A stretch of DNA of 64,000 nt from Sphagnum compactum (GCA_965153455.1 OZ234502.1:13237495-13301494); one strand, 5' to 3'. Counted from the stretch's first letter, positions 21,016 to 33,499 are shown. Notes: generated by a model from the sequence alone, not told the origin. A program made the numbers and translations.

Positions 21016-24000
21016 GTTTTTTTTGTGTGCGAATTTCAGCCAGAAAAGAAAAGAAAAGATGGCATGCAAAAGCATTGAAGGGGGGAAAAAAAAAGGGTCA
21101 AAAGATAAAGACGGCATCGCCAAGTTCACCAGGGCCGTTGATGTGGGGTGGCAACCAACCGTCCATCATCCAATAGGGTGGAGCCACCTCAACCCTAGAT
21201 GTCTGAGGATGGAGGAGCCTAGTCCTGCACTCCAAACACAGGGGTTTGCACTCACAGTAGTTAATACTCATAACTAGTTACAAGCTCCTGTTTCCAACTA
21301 CATACATTCATTAGGGGATGAGAGAGATAGTTAGCCAACATTTGTGGAGGTCTTCAAGAGTAAAAGTGGCTCTCCATCCTAAGTATTATTTGCCTTAGAA
21401 ATAATCTCAACACACATGTTGCACTATGTTTTTTTTGTGGGTGCCAATTTGACTTCCCTTTTTTTTATATTCACAATAGCCACCTTTGGCCTATTTTGAA
21501 ATATCAATGTTTGCCAAATATGGAGTCAGCAAGTGACCTAGAAGTCACCTGTTCATCCATCAATATTACATTAAGCCACTTAGGCATATCAGAGGGTAGT
21601 TCTATTGCCGCTCGCGCACATTTTATAATTAATTTTTTAAAACCCTGAGATTTGCTAGCCACAAAGTGTGGCACAATGTTGTAAATTATTTGGAGCAAAC
21701 TGAGGTGAACTTTGTTAGAAACTTGCTGCATCAGATTTCAATGAGTGCTGCAAGACCTGTGATAAGAATGGACATACCCACCCGGTTAGTGACAATTGAT
21801 GGAGAATGATTCAAGATAGGAACCAATTGTGTATACAAATGCATCTCAGAATTGTATCAAGGAGCAAAATGTAATAATAGAATTTTATGTGTGGAGTGGA
21901 AATCTATCTATATGAGTGTATTATGAGTATAAAGTTTAAACTTGGGTAACTGAAATTTTTTTTGAAAACCCATCAACAAGATGGGATGAGTTCCCACTCT
22001 AACAATCCCATTGGCCACACAGGTTTTTTTCCACCCATTCTAACAATCTCATTGGCCACATAAGTCTTTTTTTCCTCACCCCTAGCCATAAGTCTATTCC
22101 ACAGACCATTTATGTTTGTGTGTATGTTTTGCAAATTAACATTATGACCTTTGTTTGTATGTACTGACAAGGTTTAAAAACATGCAAAATGAAATGTGTG
22201 GAACAATTTTGCACACCCTAGTTGAATAGCAGGTTTGGCAAAAGACAATAAAAATTTACACATGCTGAAATTTTCCAAAAAAATATTTTTCTCAAAGAAT
22301 TTCTTTTGGTGAAGGAAAATGATTCATCTTTTGGAGCACTTGAGAACACTCTGTTTGTTGAAATGGAATTTATAAAATAAAATAATTGTTTGGCAGAGAC
22401 CCAACAAAACTGCTATTCAACTAAGGCATCACAAAATTAGCAAGAATGGAAACTAACGTGAAGAGAGCTGAAGGTGTTTCGTTAAGGGTTACGACTACTA
22501 CACTCTATAATTTTTGATCAAATAAAGAAAAAAAATTAAAAAGAACACTGGTGGTATTCCAATTACTGAATATACTGTCTAACACTAATATACTGAAAAA
22601 TAACAAGAGGGCTTGGAATCTTCAAGTGAGGATGATTTTTTCCATCAAGCAGCTGGGGAAGACCTGTGTGTGCAGAGGCCTCCTCCAATCACAAAACCTT
22701 GAGTGGAAGCTCTAGTACAGCAATCCAAAGCTTTCCAGAAGCTTTTTGCATTTTCCTTTCCCACAGGTAGAACAGGTATCATCTTCCACAGATTGTCCTC
22801 CCTGTTCACTTTACTTGTCTGAGGGATTTTAAGCTTCCAAGTTTTCATAATTTTGTAAAAAGTAACTAATTTTAATTTATATGTTTAAGTGATGGGATTG
22901 GTGATTTTTGTTTCTCAAAATTCACATAGGGTGTCATTTGTCTAGCATCCCAAGAGGGATTTAGCATTAAATAGCAACAGGTTTTTAAAACCTACCTAAA
23001 CAGCAAAGAAAAGTACCTCTAAAAACTGCTATCAAACTAAAACCAAAGTCCAAATGTGGCAAAAAAATTTCTTGAAATTCAATGATTTTTTTTTCAGAAA
23101 AAGGAATATTGTGACAGAATATTCCTTCTCTTTTCTTTTTTTGGGAAAATTTTGTGCAAAAAACAGAGTTGTTGTATGGGATGTTAATCATTAGACAAAA
23201 TCTTATTGATGAATGAATTCCCGTTCATGAGTTATTTTTAAATCACAAGATTAAGAACCTTGCACACCAAACAAACAAGGCAAGTTTTTGAAGGAAAGAT
23301 TTTCTACATGTTGACCTTCTATAATTCAATTAATTCAACTATTTTAATTCAACTATGAGCAAATGTGAGGAGTAATGGGTCAAAACAGCATGGAAACTCA
23401 TTTCTCGTTCGGCTTAAGTAGACTTTTTATATATTATGATATATTTTGATGTAGGCAAACAATCAAGAGAGCACCAACCTAGGAATTCCATGTCTCACCT
23501 CATGTCTACATTTCTAATGCATATATGTTGAGAAAGGAGGTCAAGGGTTGTACAACTGACAACCAACGTACAAAGATGCTACATGCCTTATGTGGTCTAT
23601 CAAAAATTTCTCATTGAGCATTGTAGCTAACACATTTGTAGCAAAACATTCTTTAAAATCTCAAATTATATTGAAATTAAAATAGGGCCAGCATCATATA
23701 TTATACCTTTGCAGCACTCATTCATAGCACTGAGGTACATAAGACTAATGAAGTTTGATATCCAGTTAACCTTCTAACGAAATCTATAAAAAATATAATC
23801 AAAGTTGGAAGGGATGGTGGTCTTTATGATGTGTATGGGGTGAAACCATGTATGTAAAGTACTTGCTCCTGATGTGGATCATATTCCTAGATGTATTTTG
23901 AAGGTACACCCAATCTTTGAGGTATGTATGCAACCCCATATATAATCTGGTGACTATAGAAAAAACCTTTTCCCCTTGCCAATTTTACCACAAGCAAATT

Positions 24001-24699
24001 GAAGGGTGAAGAAAAGAAAAAACAATAATGTCAAAAGAAATGCAATTGGACAAACACACCAAAAGGCAAACAAACAGCACAGGTAATGTGCTAAACCCCA
24101 CTCTCCTGTTAGCATGAGGGGGAGGTTGCAATAGTTGGTGCAAAAGACATGCAACATTTAACTACTAATTCACGAAGGCAACTTTGAATCCTTTATATTG
24201 GAATTCTTTTGCCTGGTGCTTTCAACATCAAAAGAAGGGGGTCACTCAATTGCATGTATGCTTGCACAAAGTGACCATTATCTTACACAAAACATAATTC
24301 AAAAGATGAGAGGTAGAACCAATGTTCATGCACTTCCAGGAAGGTAAGTGGGCGGTGCGTAGGCCTCACAAATTATTCACCTTGGATTCCTTAGGAATCT
24401 TGAGCTGCTTACCTTATCTTCTGACTCCAAATGAATGAATAGAATTCTCAATGGAATGAGTTTACAAAGATCAACTAAGTTAATTCTTTACTGACTTATT
24501 ATGGTGTGCTTTTGAATAGGTAATTGAATCCTGCCAGAAAACTCGCCAGAAAACTAAGGCAACTAATCTAGCCAGCATGGTTTTGAAAATTGTTATCAGG
24601 GCCAGTAAATGAAACAAGTCCAGTTGTATGAAGATTGGAACATGGAGTACTTCAACTCAACTAGTCTATGATTACTTAAATTGATATGATATGATTTTT
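21016..24699. other. Intergenic DNA; one possible coding scrap
   Basis: Nothing is confidently identified. A minus-strand frame at 21,731-21,504 gives protein-like text (ARAAIELPSDMPKWLNVILM) that may be a captured exon of unknown origin. A minus-strand frame at 22,848-22,645 is similarly unassigned. The rest is AT-rich. Confidence 0.35.
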
Positions 24700-24749
24700 T
24701 CTTTTTCCTATCAAAAACAACCCACCTGCATTTACAAAAGCTAACTGTG

Positions 24750-25455
24750 ACACCAAAAGGAGAGGTAAATTTCACCTGTGACAAAGAAAGTTGGTAGTAC
24801 CTCACAAACATGAGTGCTCCTTGTAAAAAAAGCTCTTCGTCAGAACTTTGTGTATAGGAGAAGGGCCTGCCTTCCGTGATTTGAGATCTGTGCCCAAGGT
24901 TGATAGGCCAAGGAAATAGGTTGAAAATCAGGGAAGGGCCTGTACTCAAGTCCTTTTGCTTAGTAAAGCAGAGCTGGGATTTTTTCACTTTTTAGAAATA
25001 GTGACAGACCGGCTAGCCCCTTCCGATGGGCAGAAGATCCCAGTATAGCCTGGCTGGTACCTTCCACTGCAGAAGATCCCGCTTGTTGAAAACATGTTTC
25101 TTCAGGCAGGTAAGGGAGCTGAAAATACAAAGGAAAAATAGAGGCAGTGCTTTACGGACCAAAACTGGATAAGAAAAATTCCTGAATTTTGCATGCAAAA
25201 ATATGTCACAAGACCGTTCATAGTACCTCACAAACATGACTGCTCCTTGTGAGAAAAGGACTTTGTAGGGTCTTTCTGGATGGAGAAGGATAAGAAAGTT
25301 CTGGACCAAAACTGGATAAGGACAGATAAGAAATAAAACCTGAATTTTGCCTGCAAAAATCTGTCATAAGAAAGTTCATAGTACCTCACAAACATAAAGT
25401 GCTCCTTGTGAGAAGAGGTCTTTGTGGGGTCTCTCTGGATAAGGAAGGATAAGAA
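24750..25455. repeat. ~150-bp tandem repeats (two good units, one partial)
   Basis: Units at about 25,158-25,300 and 25,305-25,455 share GGACCAAAACTGGATAAG, CTGAATTTTGC-TGCAAAAAT, GTTCATAGTACCTCACAAAC, TGCTCCTTGTGAGAA and GGGTCT-TCTGGAT. A partial, older unit at about 24,770-24,850 has AGTACCTCACAAACATGAGT and GCTCCTTGTAAAAA. Confidence 0.7.
25013..25115 (+). repeat. Left arm of a ~100-bp inverted repeat
   Basis: Contains GGCTGGTACCTTCCACTG, CAGAAGATCCCGCTTGTTGA and TTCTTCAGGCAGGTAAGGG. Its reverse complement lies at 26,358-26,460, about 1.24 kb away. Confidence 0.65.
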
Positions 25456-26357
25456 AACATTAGTGAACTTTGCATTTGAAATCCATGCTCAAGTACGTAC
25501 CAATTTTTCCCAATTTCTCATTTGCATGCTTCTGGAAAGAAAACAGACGCCTGTTGCTTCCCCAGGTAAGTACTGAGTACATAACACATAACCAGCAAAA
25601 CAACTTGCTTATCACTCAAGAGCGCCAGAGAGTACAGGAACAGTCGCTGCAAACATGCTACCTAGTCAAACAATTTTGTGAGTACTAAATGTTTTTTAAG
25701 TTCAGAAAATGGTCTGAAGGAAAATTGTGGCCTGGAAACAAAAGTAAATTTGGTGTCAGTCGACCATCTCTATCTGAGTTTTGAAGCTTGTGAGGACCTC
25801 CCCCGGAAACCCAACCAATTCCTGGCAATTAGAGGCAGGGGGAAAGAGGCTCAGTTGAGAACTAAGTCTGAAGGCAAGTGTTGGTCTGCACGTGCACATG
25901 ATCTGGAAAATTGTAGCACATGGTGATCTTAGATATGGCCAGATTGAAACTGCAAAAAAAAGTTGCAAAATCAAGAGTTGATGAGATTTTTCTGCCCATT
26001 CAAATCTTAAGCATATGCAGTTCAACTATGTCTGCGTCAGCCTCAGTCCTCAGCTCTGGAGTTTTGGAAGTTTTCCTCATTCTCGTACAAACTTGTCAGC
26101 CCAGGCAGAGTACAGGCATGGTTCTTGTACCTCCTTTTAATACCACCAAAGGTTTTCTGAAGCTCGCTTGAGTTGTGTGACCTAGACCATATGAACCCTT
26201 TTGTTGAAAGCCCAACAAATAACCCACAGTTTGGAAAGCACGCGTTGTGAAGCGGCCCATGGGCTTTGGCAATTAATCCCTGTTCTTGGCCTTAACAGAG
26301 GACTCTGCGTTTCTTTTGTTGGATTCTTTGAAGTAAGTAAAGCACCGCCTGTTTCCC

Positions 26358-26460
26358 TTACCTGCCTGAAGAAACCTGTTTTCAGCAAGCAGGATCTCCT
26401 GCGGTGGAAGGTACCAGGCTGTACCAGCGGAAGGTACCAGCCCTGGCCCTTCTCCTATAC
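26358..26460 (-). repeat. Right arm of a ~100-bp inverted repeat
   Basis: Reads CTTACCTGCCTGAAGAAAC, CAAGCAGGATCTCCTGCGG and GTGGAAGGTACCAG, matching the reverse complement of the left arm at 25,013. A second short GGAAGGTACCAG follows inside it. Confidence 0.65.
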
Positions 26461-26991
26461 TTAGAGCCAGCATTTTTTGATGCAAGTGAATTTTTTTTCC
26501 ATCTGATAAACAACAAGCTTTTTTGTGTTCTTTGGTACCCAGTTTTCAAAAACGTTTTTTATTTTTTATTTAAGATCACCAGATTTTACATGAAATTCCA
26601 GTAGTTAGCCAAAAATATAGAAGGTTGCTTAATTATTTTACCTTGATATCTTTTTATGGCCAGACCTAAAACCTTTTATCAATGATGGCCACTTCTGCTA
26701 CAAATTTGAGGAAAAAACACTGCTTTGAGCATGTCTACCAGTAGCAATATAATTATATAATACCAGTACACAATACATTGGATGAAGTGCAGATTTTCAA
26801 ATAAGTGAAACTAAGTTTGGACTTTTTAAATGTGAATAGGATCCAGCAAAAGAAATGAATGTTCTTGTAGACTAGCCATAATTGGAACAGGAGGTACGAT
26901 TTAATTAGTCTCTTACTTGTTTTGTCCAATTTTTCACGTTTGTGGGTGAGGAATCTCAGGGTTTTCTCTTCAATTTTGTGATGTAGCCAAA
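26461..26991. other. Intergenic DNA, nothing recognised
   Basis: No gene or repeat is supported. Confidence 0.4.
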
Positions 26992-27235
26992 TTGGTGATC
27001 ATCCACAAGAAGATTTAGCCAAATTTGACAATATACTAGATATGAAAATAGAAATGTTTAAGAATCCTTTTATATTTTGGCTACCTGCTGAAACCTGTAG
27101 CAGAAATATGACAATTTTATTCTAATTCTCAAAATCTAGCAAATTAGGGCCAGTTTTTCACAAAAATCCTTTTACAGTTGTCAAAATCATATTTTTCGGG
27201 TTGGAAAAATGAAAAAAATCATAAAAACTGGTGAG
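26992..27235 (+). repeat. Dispersed ~230-bp repeat, copy 2
   Basis: Starts TGGTGATCATCCACAAGAAG then ATTTAGCCAAATTTGAC. The interior TTTTGGCTACCTGCTG matches GGCTACCTATTGG in the copy at 62,693. Confidence 0.6.
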
Positions 27236-27628
27236 GGACGGGGAAATAATTAACATTCTATGTTAGATGTGCTAAACATTCATAGAGGCACAAATGAGGG
27301 GTGTGGGTGAGAGAAGCTCTTACAAATTTCTGGTGAATAAAAATACATTATTACAAACAAAAGACAGCAAACTACTCTAGTAGGCTTTTCACACCTAGTG
27401 ATTAGTGCTACCTAATATATTAGCCCTTAAGATCACTAACATTAAACTACTAACTAATCACTTACATCAAATTATTAACCTACCTAACATCTGTCTACAC
27501 CTAGTGGTAGGTTAGCTTTTAAGTTTCCTAAATAAAATCTTACCACATTTTTTTCCCTCTCTATTCACACCTAAAATTGATGTTAACTTGGTGGCTACAT
27601 TGTTTGTCTACCATCGTTACACTGATGC

Positions 27629-27935
27629 TTGTTTCACATCATCAACTACTTGTCACTTTTGATTTTTTTGACTTGCAATTTTCAAGGATCTTCACACTCT
27701 CTTCTTAATCATTTTTTCTCTTCAAGTTTGTTTTATTACTATAGTTGTTTACAAGCCTCTCCTTCATTCTATTTTGTTGTTGGTTTCACATCATCAACTA
27801 CTTAGCCAGGGTTTTGATTTTTTCAACTTGAAATCCTCAAGAATCCTCACACTCTCTTCTTGATCATTTTTTTTTGTCCAAGTTTGTTCTATTATTATAA
27901 GTGTCTACAAGTCCCTCTTTCATTCTCTTTTGTTG
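27629..27935. repeat. ~155-bp tandem duplication
   Basis: Two units (about 27,627-27,779 and 27,780-27,935), each with TTTCACATCATCAACTACTT, then CTTCTT-ATCATTTTTT and TTCATTCT-TTTTGTTGTTG in the same order. Confidence 0.7.
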
Positions 27936-28017
27936 TTGTGTCATCCATCTACTCTAGAAAAGCTAAAATGAAGTTGTGCCATGTTCTTTCATTGTTCAAC
28001 TATCTTTTTCAATGTTG

Positions 28018-28646
28018 GGTCAAAACACATTCAAAGGAGTCATAAAGGGTGTCGGATGATAAATTATGTCATAAAAAATTAAAGATTTATTTATTTTGTG
28101 CTATTTGAAAACATGGTAATCATGTTACATTATTCCATTTTAACACACATGAATGTCAAGAAACTCAAATTAAAAATCCATTTGATCCAATGTTAGGTTT
28201 TGGTTTAATTAAGGACTTTTGAAAGTGGATGAATGCACATTAATGTGGTTCACTTTTTGTCCCTTTCTAGACTTTTTACAAAATGTACTCTATTCAAATG
28301 CCACAAACACATTATAAAATCATCAATTTGACAAAAATATTTATGAATTAAGATTGCCAACTTGAATAAGAATATTTATTAAAGGGTGAAATTCAATAAA
28401 CATACACTAATCATATAATAATGGACTTTTAAAATGAACATATGGACTATGGCCTAGGTTCTACATTAGCATTCAAATGATTTTTTTGTTATGATTTCAT
28501 CTCAATATTTTTTATAGGCACTCAATATATGGTACTTGATGGAAAAATAAATATGGATTGAAAAAAATTACAACAAAAACTTTAACCAACAAATAATTAT
28601 GGACTTTTGAATGACCAAATTTGGAGCTTATTTTCCTAAGTCCTTA
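28018..28646 (+). mobile_element. Piece of a TIR element family (related to 32,211-32,982)
   Basis: Starts at the TIR-like TCAAAACACATTCAAAGG and GGGTGTCGG and shares CATGAATGTCAA and further text with the element at 32.2 kb. Its right end was not found. Confidence 0.4.
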
Positions 28647-29468
28647 TGTCGCAACCCCACTTTGGCCAAGTGTGGGGGTGAAGCCCAACACTTGGAAAAG
28701 TTGGAGGTTTGGAGTCCTCCGGGACTCCCGAATGTTTAGAGCGCGACAGCAAGGTCCAAAACACCTCGCCTTGATGTGTTCTTGGTGTCATTGGAAAGGT
28801 CTTGAAACGTAGATATCGAAAATGGCCTCGCATTTGCCATTCGGACATCTGCAGCCCAAGTTATGGGCAAAAGAAGCGCCGGGAGTCAAACTGGCAGTTT
28901 GACTCCCGACCACTAAACGTCGGGAATCGACCCTTTCCCGACGTCGCCTTGGGGAGTGCGACTTGGCGTTGGAAAGATCTCAACGAGGGTTATAACTTTG
29001 GTTCAGACCTCGTTGTGATCGGACTCCGGAGTCGGGAGTTATGACCGTTCAAAGTTCCGGGAGTCCCGCCGGGACAGTTTCGGGACTCCATTTCGGGAGT
29101 CCCAAGAATTTGTGCCATTTGGATGTAGCCTCCGTGGCGAGCTGCAGAGAATACTATAAGGGGGGGAAGGTGGTGGCTTCCCCCGAGTCCGGGCCGTGGT
29201 GAGTCAAGTAGTCCAAAGTGCCCGTGGCTTGTCCCAACACTCAAGGGTGTTCCCGAATGTGAACTAACCCATTTGTGGTTGGTTTTGGATGCAGATTCGT
29301 GCTTGATCTACTAATCCATCTTCCTAGTCTAATCTCGGGGCTTCCAACTCGACCCTCTACCCCTTTCTAGAGTTGGAAGCCGGGAGCGTGCCCTTCGGTC
29401 CCAACTTTCCGCAACTTCACATTGGTGAACCCTCAAGTGGGTTCACCCCGGGACCAAGGAGCGCGTCA
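28647..29468. mobile_element. Solo LTR, 822 bp, perfect 5-bp target duplication
   Basis: The element starts TGTCGCAACCCC and ends GGAGCGCGTCA, so it has TG...CA ends with imperfect short inverted termini (TGTCGC / GCGTCA). It is flanked on both sides by CCTTA (28,642-28,646 and 29,469-29,473). It is far more GC-rich than its surroundings and shows a TATA-like ACTATAAG at about 29,152. No internal retroelement coding sequence adjoins it, so it is best read as a solo LTR left by recombination. The intact target duplication suggests it is fairly young. Superfamily is unproven. Confidence 0.8.
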
Positions 29469-30187
29469 CCTTATCTTGGTCATTTCTTGTTGGATTGATA
29501 TTTTTTTCCCCTTAACATGTATGTCAAAGAATTATCTAGATGGGCAACCTTTCATATGGACTTTATTAGTTGATTAATCACCACGTAAGGCTCACTCAAA
29601 AATTGGTTTTTAAATGTTTTTTCCATTCTAGTGTTAAAATATGGACTTTAGGATTGGGACTTTTGCCGTTTTTGAGCCACCTTAGCTTGCATCTACCCAA
29701 ATGAAAAATTGTGTCATTAAAAAAAGACATTTGTACAAAGGACTTTCAAAGGATTCATATAATAAAAATAAGTTGATGGTAAAAAATATGAGATGATAAT
29801 AACCTATTAGACACACTAAAAATACATTCACAATTTTTTTAATGTGAAATTCTAAAATTTCAAATATTCAAAGTATATATATTTGAAAATTCAGAATTTC
29901 AAAACTTCAAAAATGTTTTGCCACATATAAATGGGGTATAATGTACAAATGTATTGAATAAATTTGTAGTTTATATTACATTAAATTGAAATTAAAAAAT
30001 TTATTATTTCTTGGTATGATTTCAAATTATCATCATTTTTCAAGATGAAACATAGAATCTGCAAAGAATCTACACATTTTTAAATTTTCATATTTATTCA
30101 AAATTGATTTTTTTGGGCAATTCTAATCATTTTTCATAACTAGTTGCAAAAAAATCATTCAAAAAATCATTCATAAAAAATATATAT
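29469..30187. repeat. AT-rich repeat colinear with 32,440-32,930
   Basis: From about 29,735 the order AAAGGACTTTCAAAGGATTC, TTTTGCCACATATAAA, TATAATGTACA, TCATTTTTCAAGATGAAACA, AATCTGCA and CATATTTATTCAA matches the 32.4-32.9 kb copy in direct orientation. Confidence 0.6.
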
Positions 30188-30500
30188 ATTGGAGAAAAGG
30201 GTGAAATCACACTAAAGGTGAACCACTTTTGTTCAAAAAAGGTGATGTATAAAAAGTGTTATAGTACGTAATAAGCTAAAATCTTGATGGCATCTTTTGG
30301 CTAACCTAAACACAAACAAAAAAATTTAGAATTTGCACAACAACATTTTGGAATTCAAAATTCACTGTGAGTAAAAATTAATCTTAATCCAATGGTTAGA
30401 TGAAAAAAATTGAATAAAATCAATGTACACACAATATATAACATAAAGTTTTTCAACAGCCATAAGGTCTCATGTTTGTGATTCATGAAACATTACCTTC
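30188..30500 (+). mobile_element. End of a TIR element (same family as 41,317-42,545)
   Basis: Begins AGGGTGAAATCACACTAAAG then GTGAACCA. Through about 30,490 it matches the reverse complement of 42,545-42,230 (TTAATCCAATGGTTAGATGA versus TTAACCATTGGATC on the other strand; TTTCAACAGC; GATTCATGAAACATTA). It starts abruptly within the flanking repeat: the matching copy at about 32,920 has GGAGAAAGGACTTGCAG here instead. Confidence 0.5.
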
Positions 30501-32000
30501 TGTTTCTACATGTCTTGTCAACGCAATCAAGCATATAACATGACTTAAATTGACAAAATCAGCTTCATGACCACCATAACCACCATATGAATAATGAAGA
30601 CCTTCAATTTGTTTGTAATACTTTGGTAAAATTTTGATACCTTCCTCATTCAACTAAGTAGGCCTCACATAATCGATATGCCCACCTTTATCAAGATGTT
30701 TTATAATTTTCTATACATGTCTTAAGTACCAAATCAACTTCTTACCTTCTTCCATGATGATACCAACATCATAAAAAAGACTCACCTCTTCATTCATAGA
30801 CTTCTTGTGTAAAAGAACCTTTTACACATGTTCCATATTGCACTTGCCTCAACCTGTCCAATGGTAACTTAGATGGTGGATGGGCATTTAGCTTAGTTAT
30901 GAGCCTCATTTCGAAAACTAACCCCTTTCCTAGCACATCAACGGTTGGAAATACTTTAATAGCTTGTGGAATTTCTACACCATTAAAGGATTCTGAAATA
31001 CATCCCTCAACTTCATCTTGTTGTTCAATGTCCAAAACAAAAGTTTTTATTAACCCATCAATCTTTTGAATAAGACTCATGACCTACACAATTCACAAGC
31101 ACATCATTTGCAACCACATTAACATCTTCATTAACTTCTGAAAAACAACAATCTATGATGTCTAATGAATCTATAAATGATGAACTCCAAGGATTTTCCC
31201 ACTTACCATGAGTCAAAAGAACTTCTTTCATTTCAACATTTAAGGCCCTATTCTGAGCCTCTTTAAAACCAACCAATCAAGCTTGTTTTAAAGTTCTATT
31301 TGAAACTAAATCATAATCAGAAAGATTAGCAAAACAACAAGACGCATTACCTTCACACCAATTTGTTTTTGTCATCTTGATTCCACAAACAATGGACCAT
31401 CTTCTTTAAATTCTATTTGTTCAGTCTGCTCTATGTGTGAAGTTCGCTCAATTGTTTCCCCAATACAAAAATTGTGTTTGTTTTTCACATGTTGTCCAAG
31501 AAGAGATAAAAAGTCTTCACAACAATCTCAACCAATTTTATGCAAAGCAATAGGCAAGTTAGGAAACAATTTCTACATCATCATAATATTGTAAAACTAT
31601 CGAATGACAAGAAATCAAACAATCACTAATGGACTCTTTAGTCAACCAATTATCTTGCAAGTTGTGTGCATGCTAAACATTATGAATACATTCAATTCCA
31701 AAATAAATCATATGCACCATAAACGATGATAATTCCACTCTATCTAATAAAGTTCCCTGACCATAAATGTTTTCCAAAAACACCCAGATAACTTGAAGAT
31801 GTAGAATTGCACCTTTGGCATGCTCCTGGAATTTCATTCCTTCATAAACAATACCTTCATCAATTGCTTCAAAACATTTTCTTACCTTAGGAAAAACAAT
31901 TTGTTGTACGGCTGGAAAATTTTGCTTATCCTTGACATTGATGTTTTCTTCCAACAATCCATGTTGGTCTTTGTTAAAAATTTCAAGAACTAACAACAAA
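30480..32000 (-). pseudogene. Decayed minus-strand coding region, unrecognised protein
   Basis: Several long minus-strand frames follow each other with few stops. From high to low coordinate they are: 31,999-31,673 (108 codons, LLVLEIFNKDQHGLLEEN); 31,276-31,058 (VGFKEAQNRALNVEMKEVLL, GKWENPWSSSFIDSLDIID); 31,080-30,790 (MSLIQKIDGLIKTFVLDIEQ, KLPLDRLRQVQYG); and 30,690-30,485 (GIKILPKYYKQIEGLHYSYG, GGHEADFVNLSHVICLIALT). The composition is that of a real acidic, Leu/Ile-rich protein, broken by several frameshifts and stops. I do not recognise any family. It may be the protein of an autonomous transposon of the TIR family that flanks it, or a dead host gene. Confidence 0.45.
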
Positions 32001-32210
32001 TGATTTTGCTTGCCATATGTTTACCTCAAAACACAACTCTTGTTGCTGAAAGTAAGGGGTTTTGGAGTTTTTTACCCACATGCAAGGGGTCTTGCATCAT
32101 TAATGTTGGGGTGTTGTCCACCATCTTTACACACATTAAAAAACCCTGAACTTTTAAGCCATAGGTCCCTTTGGAATGTTATCCAACATCAACTTCCATG
32201 GCCTATTGAA

Positions 32211-32982
32211 TCAAAACACATAACTAAGAGCCAAAAAGGGTGTCGGGTGTTAGACATAATCAATCAAAATCAAACATTTATTTTTTTATTACCATTTAAA
32301 TCCATAGTAATCATGGCAAGTTAGTCATTTTTCCTTTACATGAATGTCAAAGAATTTAGAGTAAAAATGTATTTGATACAATTTTAAGTTTTTTTTTAAT
32401 TTAACATATTTGAAAATGTACATTTACTACATTAAATGGAATTTTGCAAAGGACTATCAAAAGGATTCATATAATTTTTTTAAAAATTATTGAAAAAAAT
32501 ATCAATGATAAAAACATATTCATACTAAAAAACATTAATATTTTTAAAAATGTGGAATTCTAAAATTTTAAAATTTAAAGGAATGTTTCAAAATTACTTC
32601 AAAATTTTAGAGTTTCAAAAGTCCTTTACCACATATAAAGGAGTTATAATGTACATGATGTATGAATAAAAGTTATAGGTTAGAGCATAATAAAACTGAA
32701 AAATGTATAATTTTTATTTTTAGTGATGATTTAAAATTTTGATCATTTTTCAAGGTGAAACATTGAATCTATAAGGAATCTGCACACTTTTAAAAATTCA
32801 TATTTATTCAATAATCATTAACCAAAAAAATGTGATGCATTGGGGAACATTTAAATATTTTTTACATCAAGTTACAAAAAAATTCATTCAAAAATTCATT
32901 TGCATGTAAAAGTTTTTTTTGGAGAAAGGACTTGCAGTCTTTTATCAAAGTAATCCCTTTGGCTCTTAGTTACAAGTTTTGA
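32211..32982. mobile_element. Non-autonomous TIR element, 772 bp
   Basis: Left end TCAAAACACATAACTAAGAG then CCAAAAAGGG. The right end, read on the minus strand, is TCAAAACTTGTAACTAAGAG then CCAAAGGG. The terminal inverted repeats agree at about 24 of 28 positions. No coding capacity. A TTG on both sides may be a 3-bp target duplication, but this is weak. Confidence 0.6.
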
Positions 32983-33499
32983 CCTTGTTATCCCCATCTG
33001 AAGCATGACCTCGCGAAAGGCCTATATCTGCCTTACAAAAAGTAAACCTAATTGTGTTTAAGGCTGGTCCTACCAAATTTTTGTTAATGAAGTTGTGTAT
33101 TAATGAGCTTCCAAAATTCTACAAAACTTCAAACAATTTAATTATACTTGCATGATATCACTTCCCATTTCCCTTACCACCATTTCTATGGACTAATAAA
33201 ATATTAGAAACAATGTCCATAAGTGAATTTAACAGTATGATGCTTTTCAAAAGCTCTTACATTAGAAGCTTTCCTAAACAATTGGAATAGATCCTTCAAC
33301 TAAAACAAATTAAGCTTTATTGAAAAATAGTTTCTTGATTTTATTACCCTTGTCAATGTAAAATTCAGTAAAAACACCTAGTGCATGGCATCTACTTTCC
33401 CATTTTTTACAAGATTCAATAAGTTCACTTCTTTGAAGCTTTTCCCACCTACTACCTTGTTCACATTTTCACTCACCTTTTGGCACAGTCATGCTATTT
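32983..33499. other. Intergenic DNA, nothing recognised
   Basis: No gene or repeat is supported. Confidence 0.4.
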
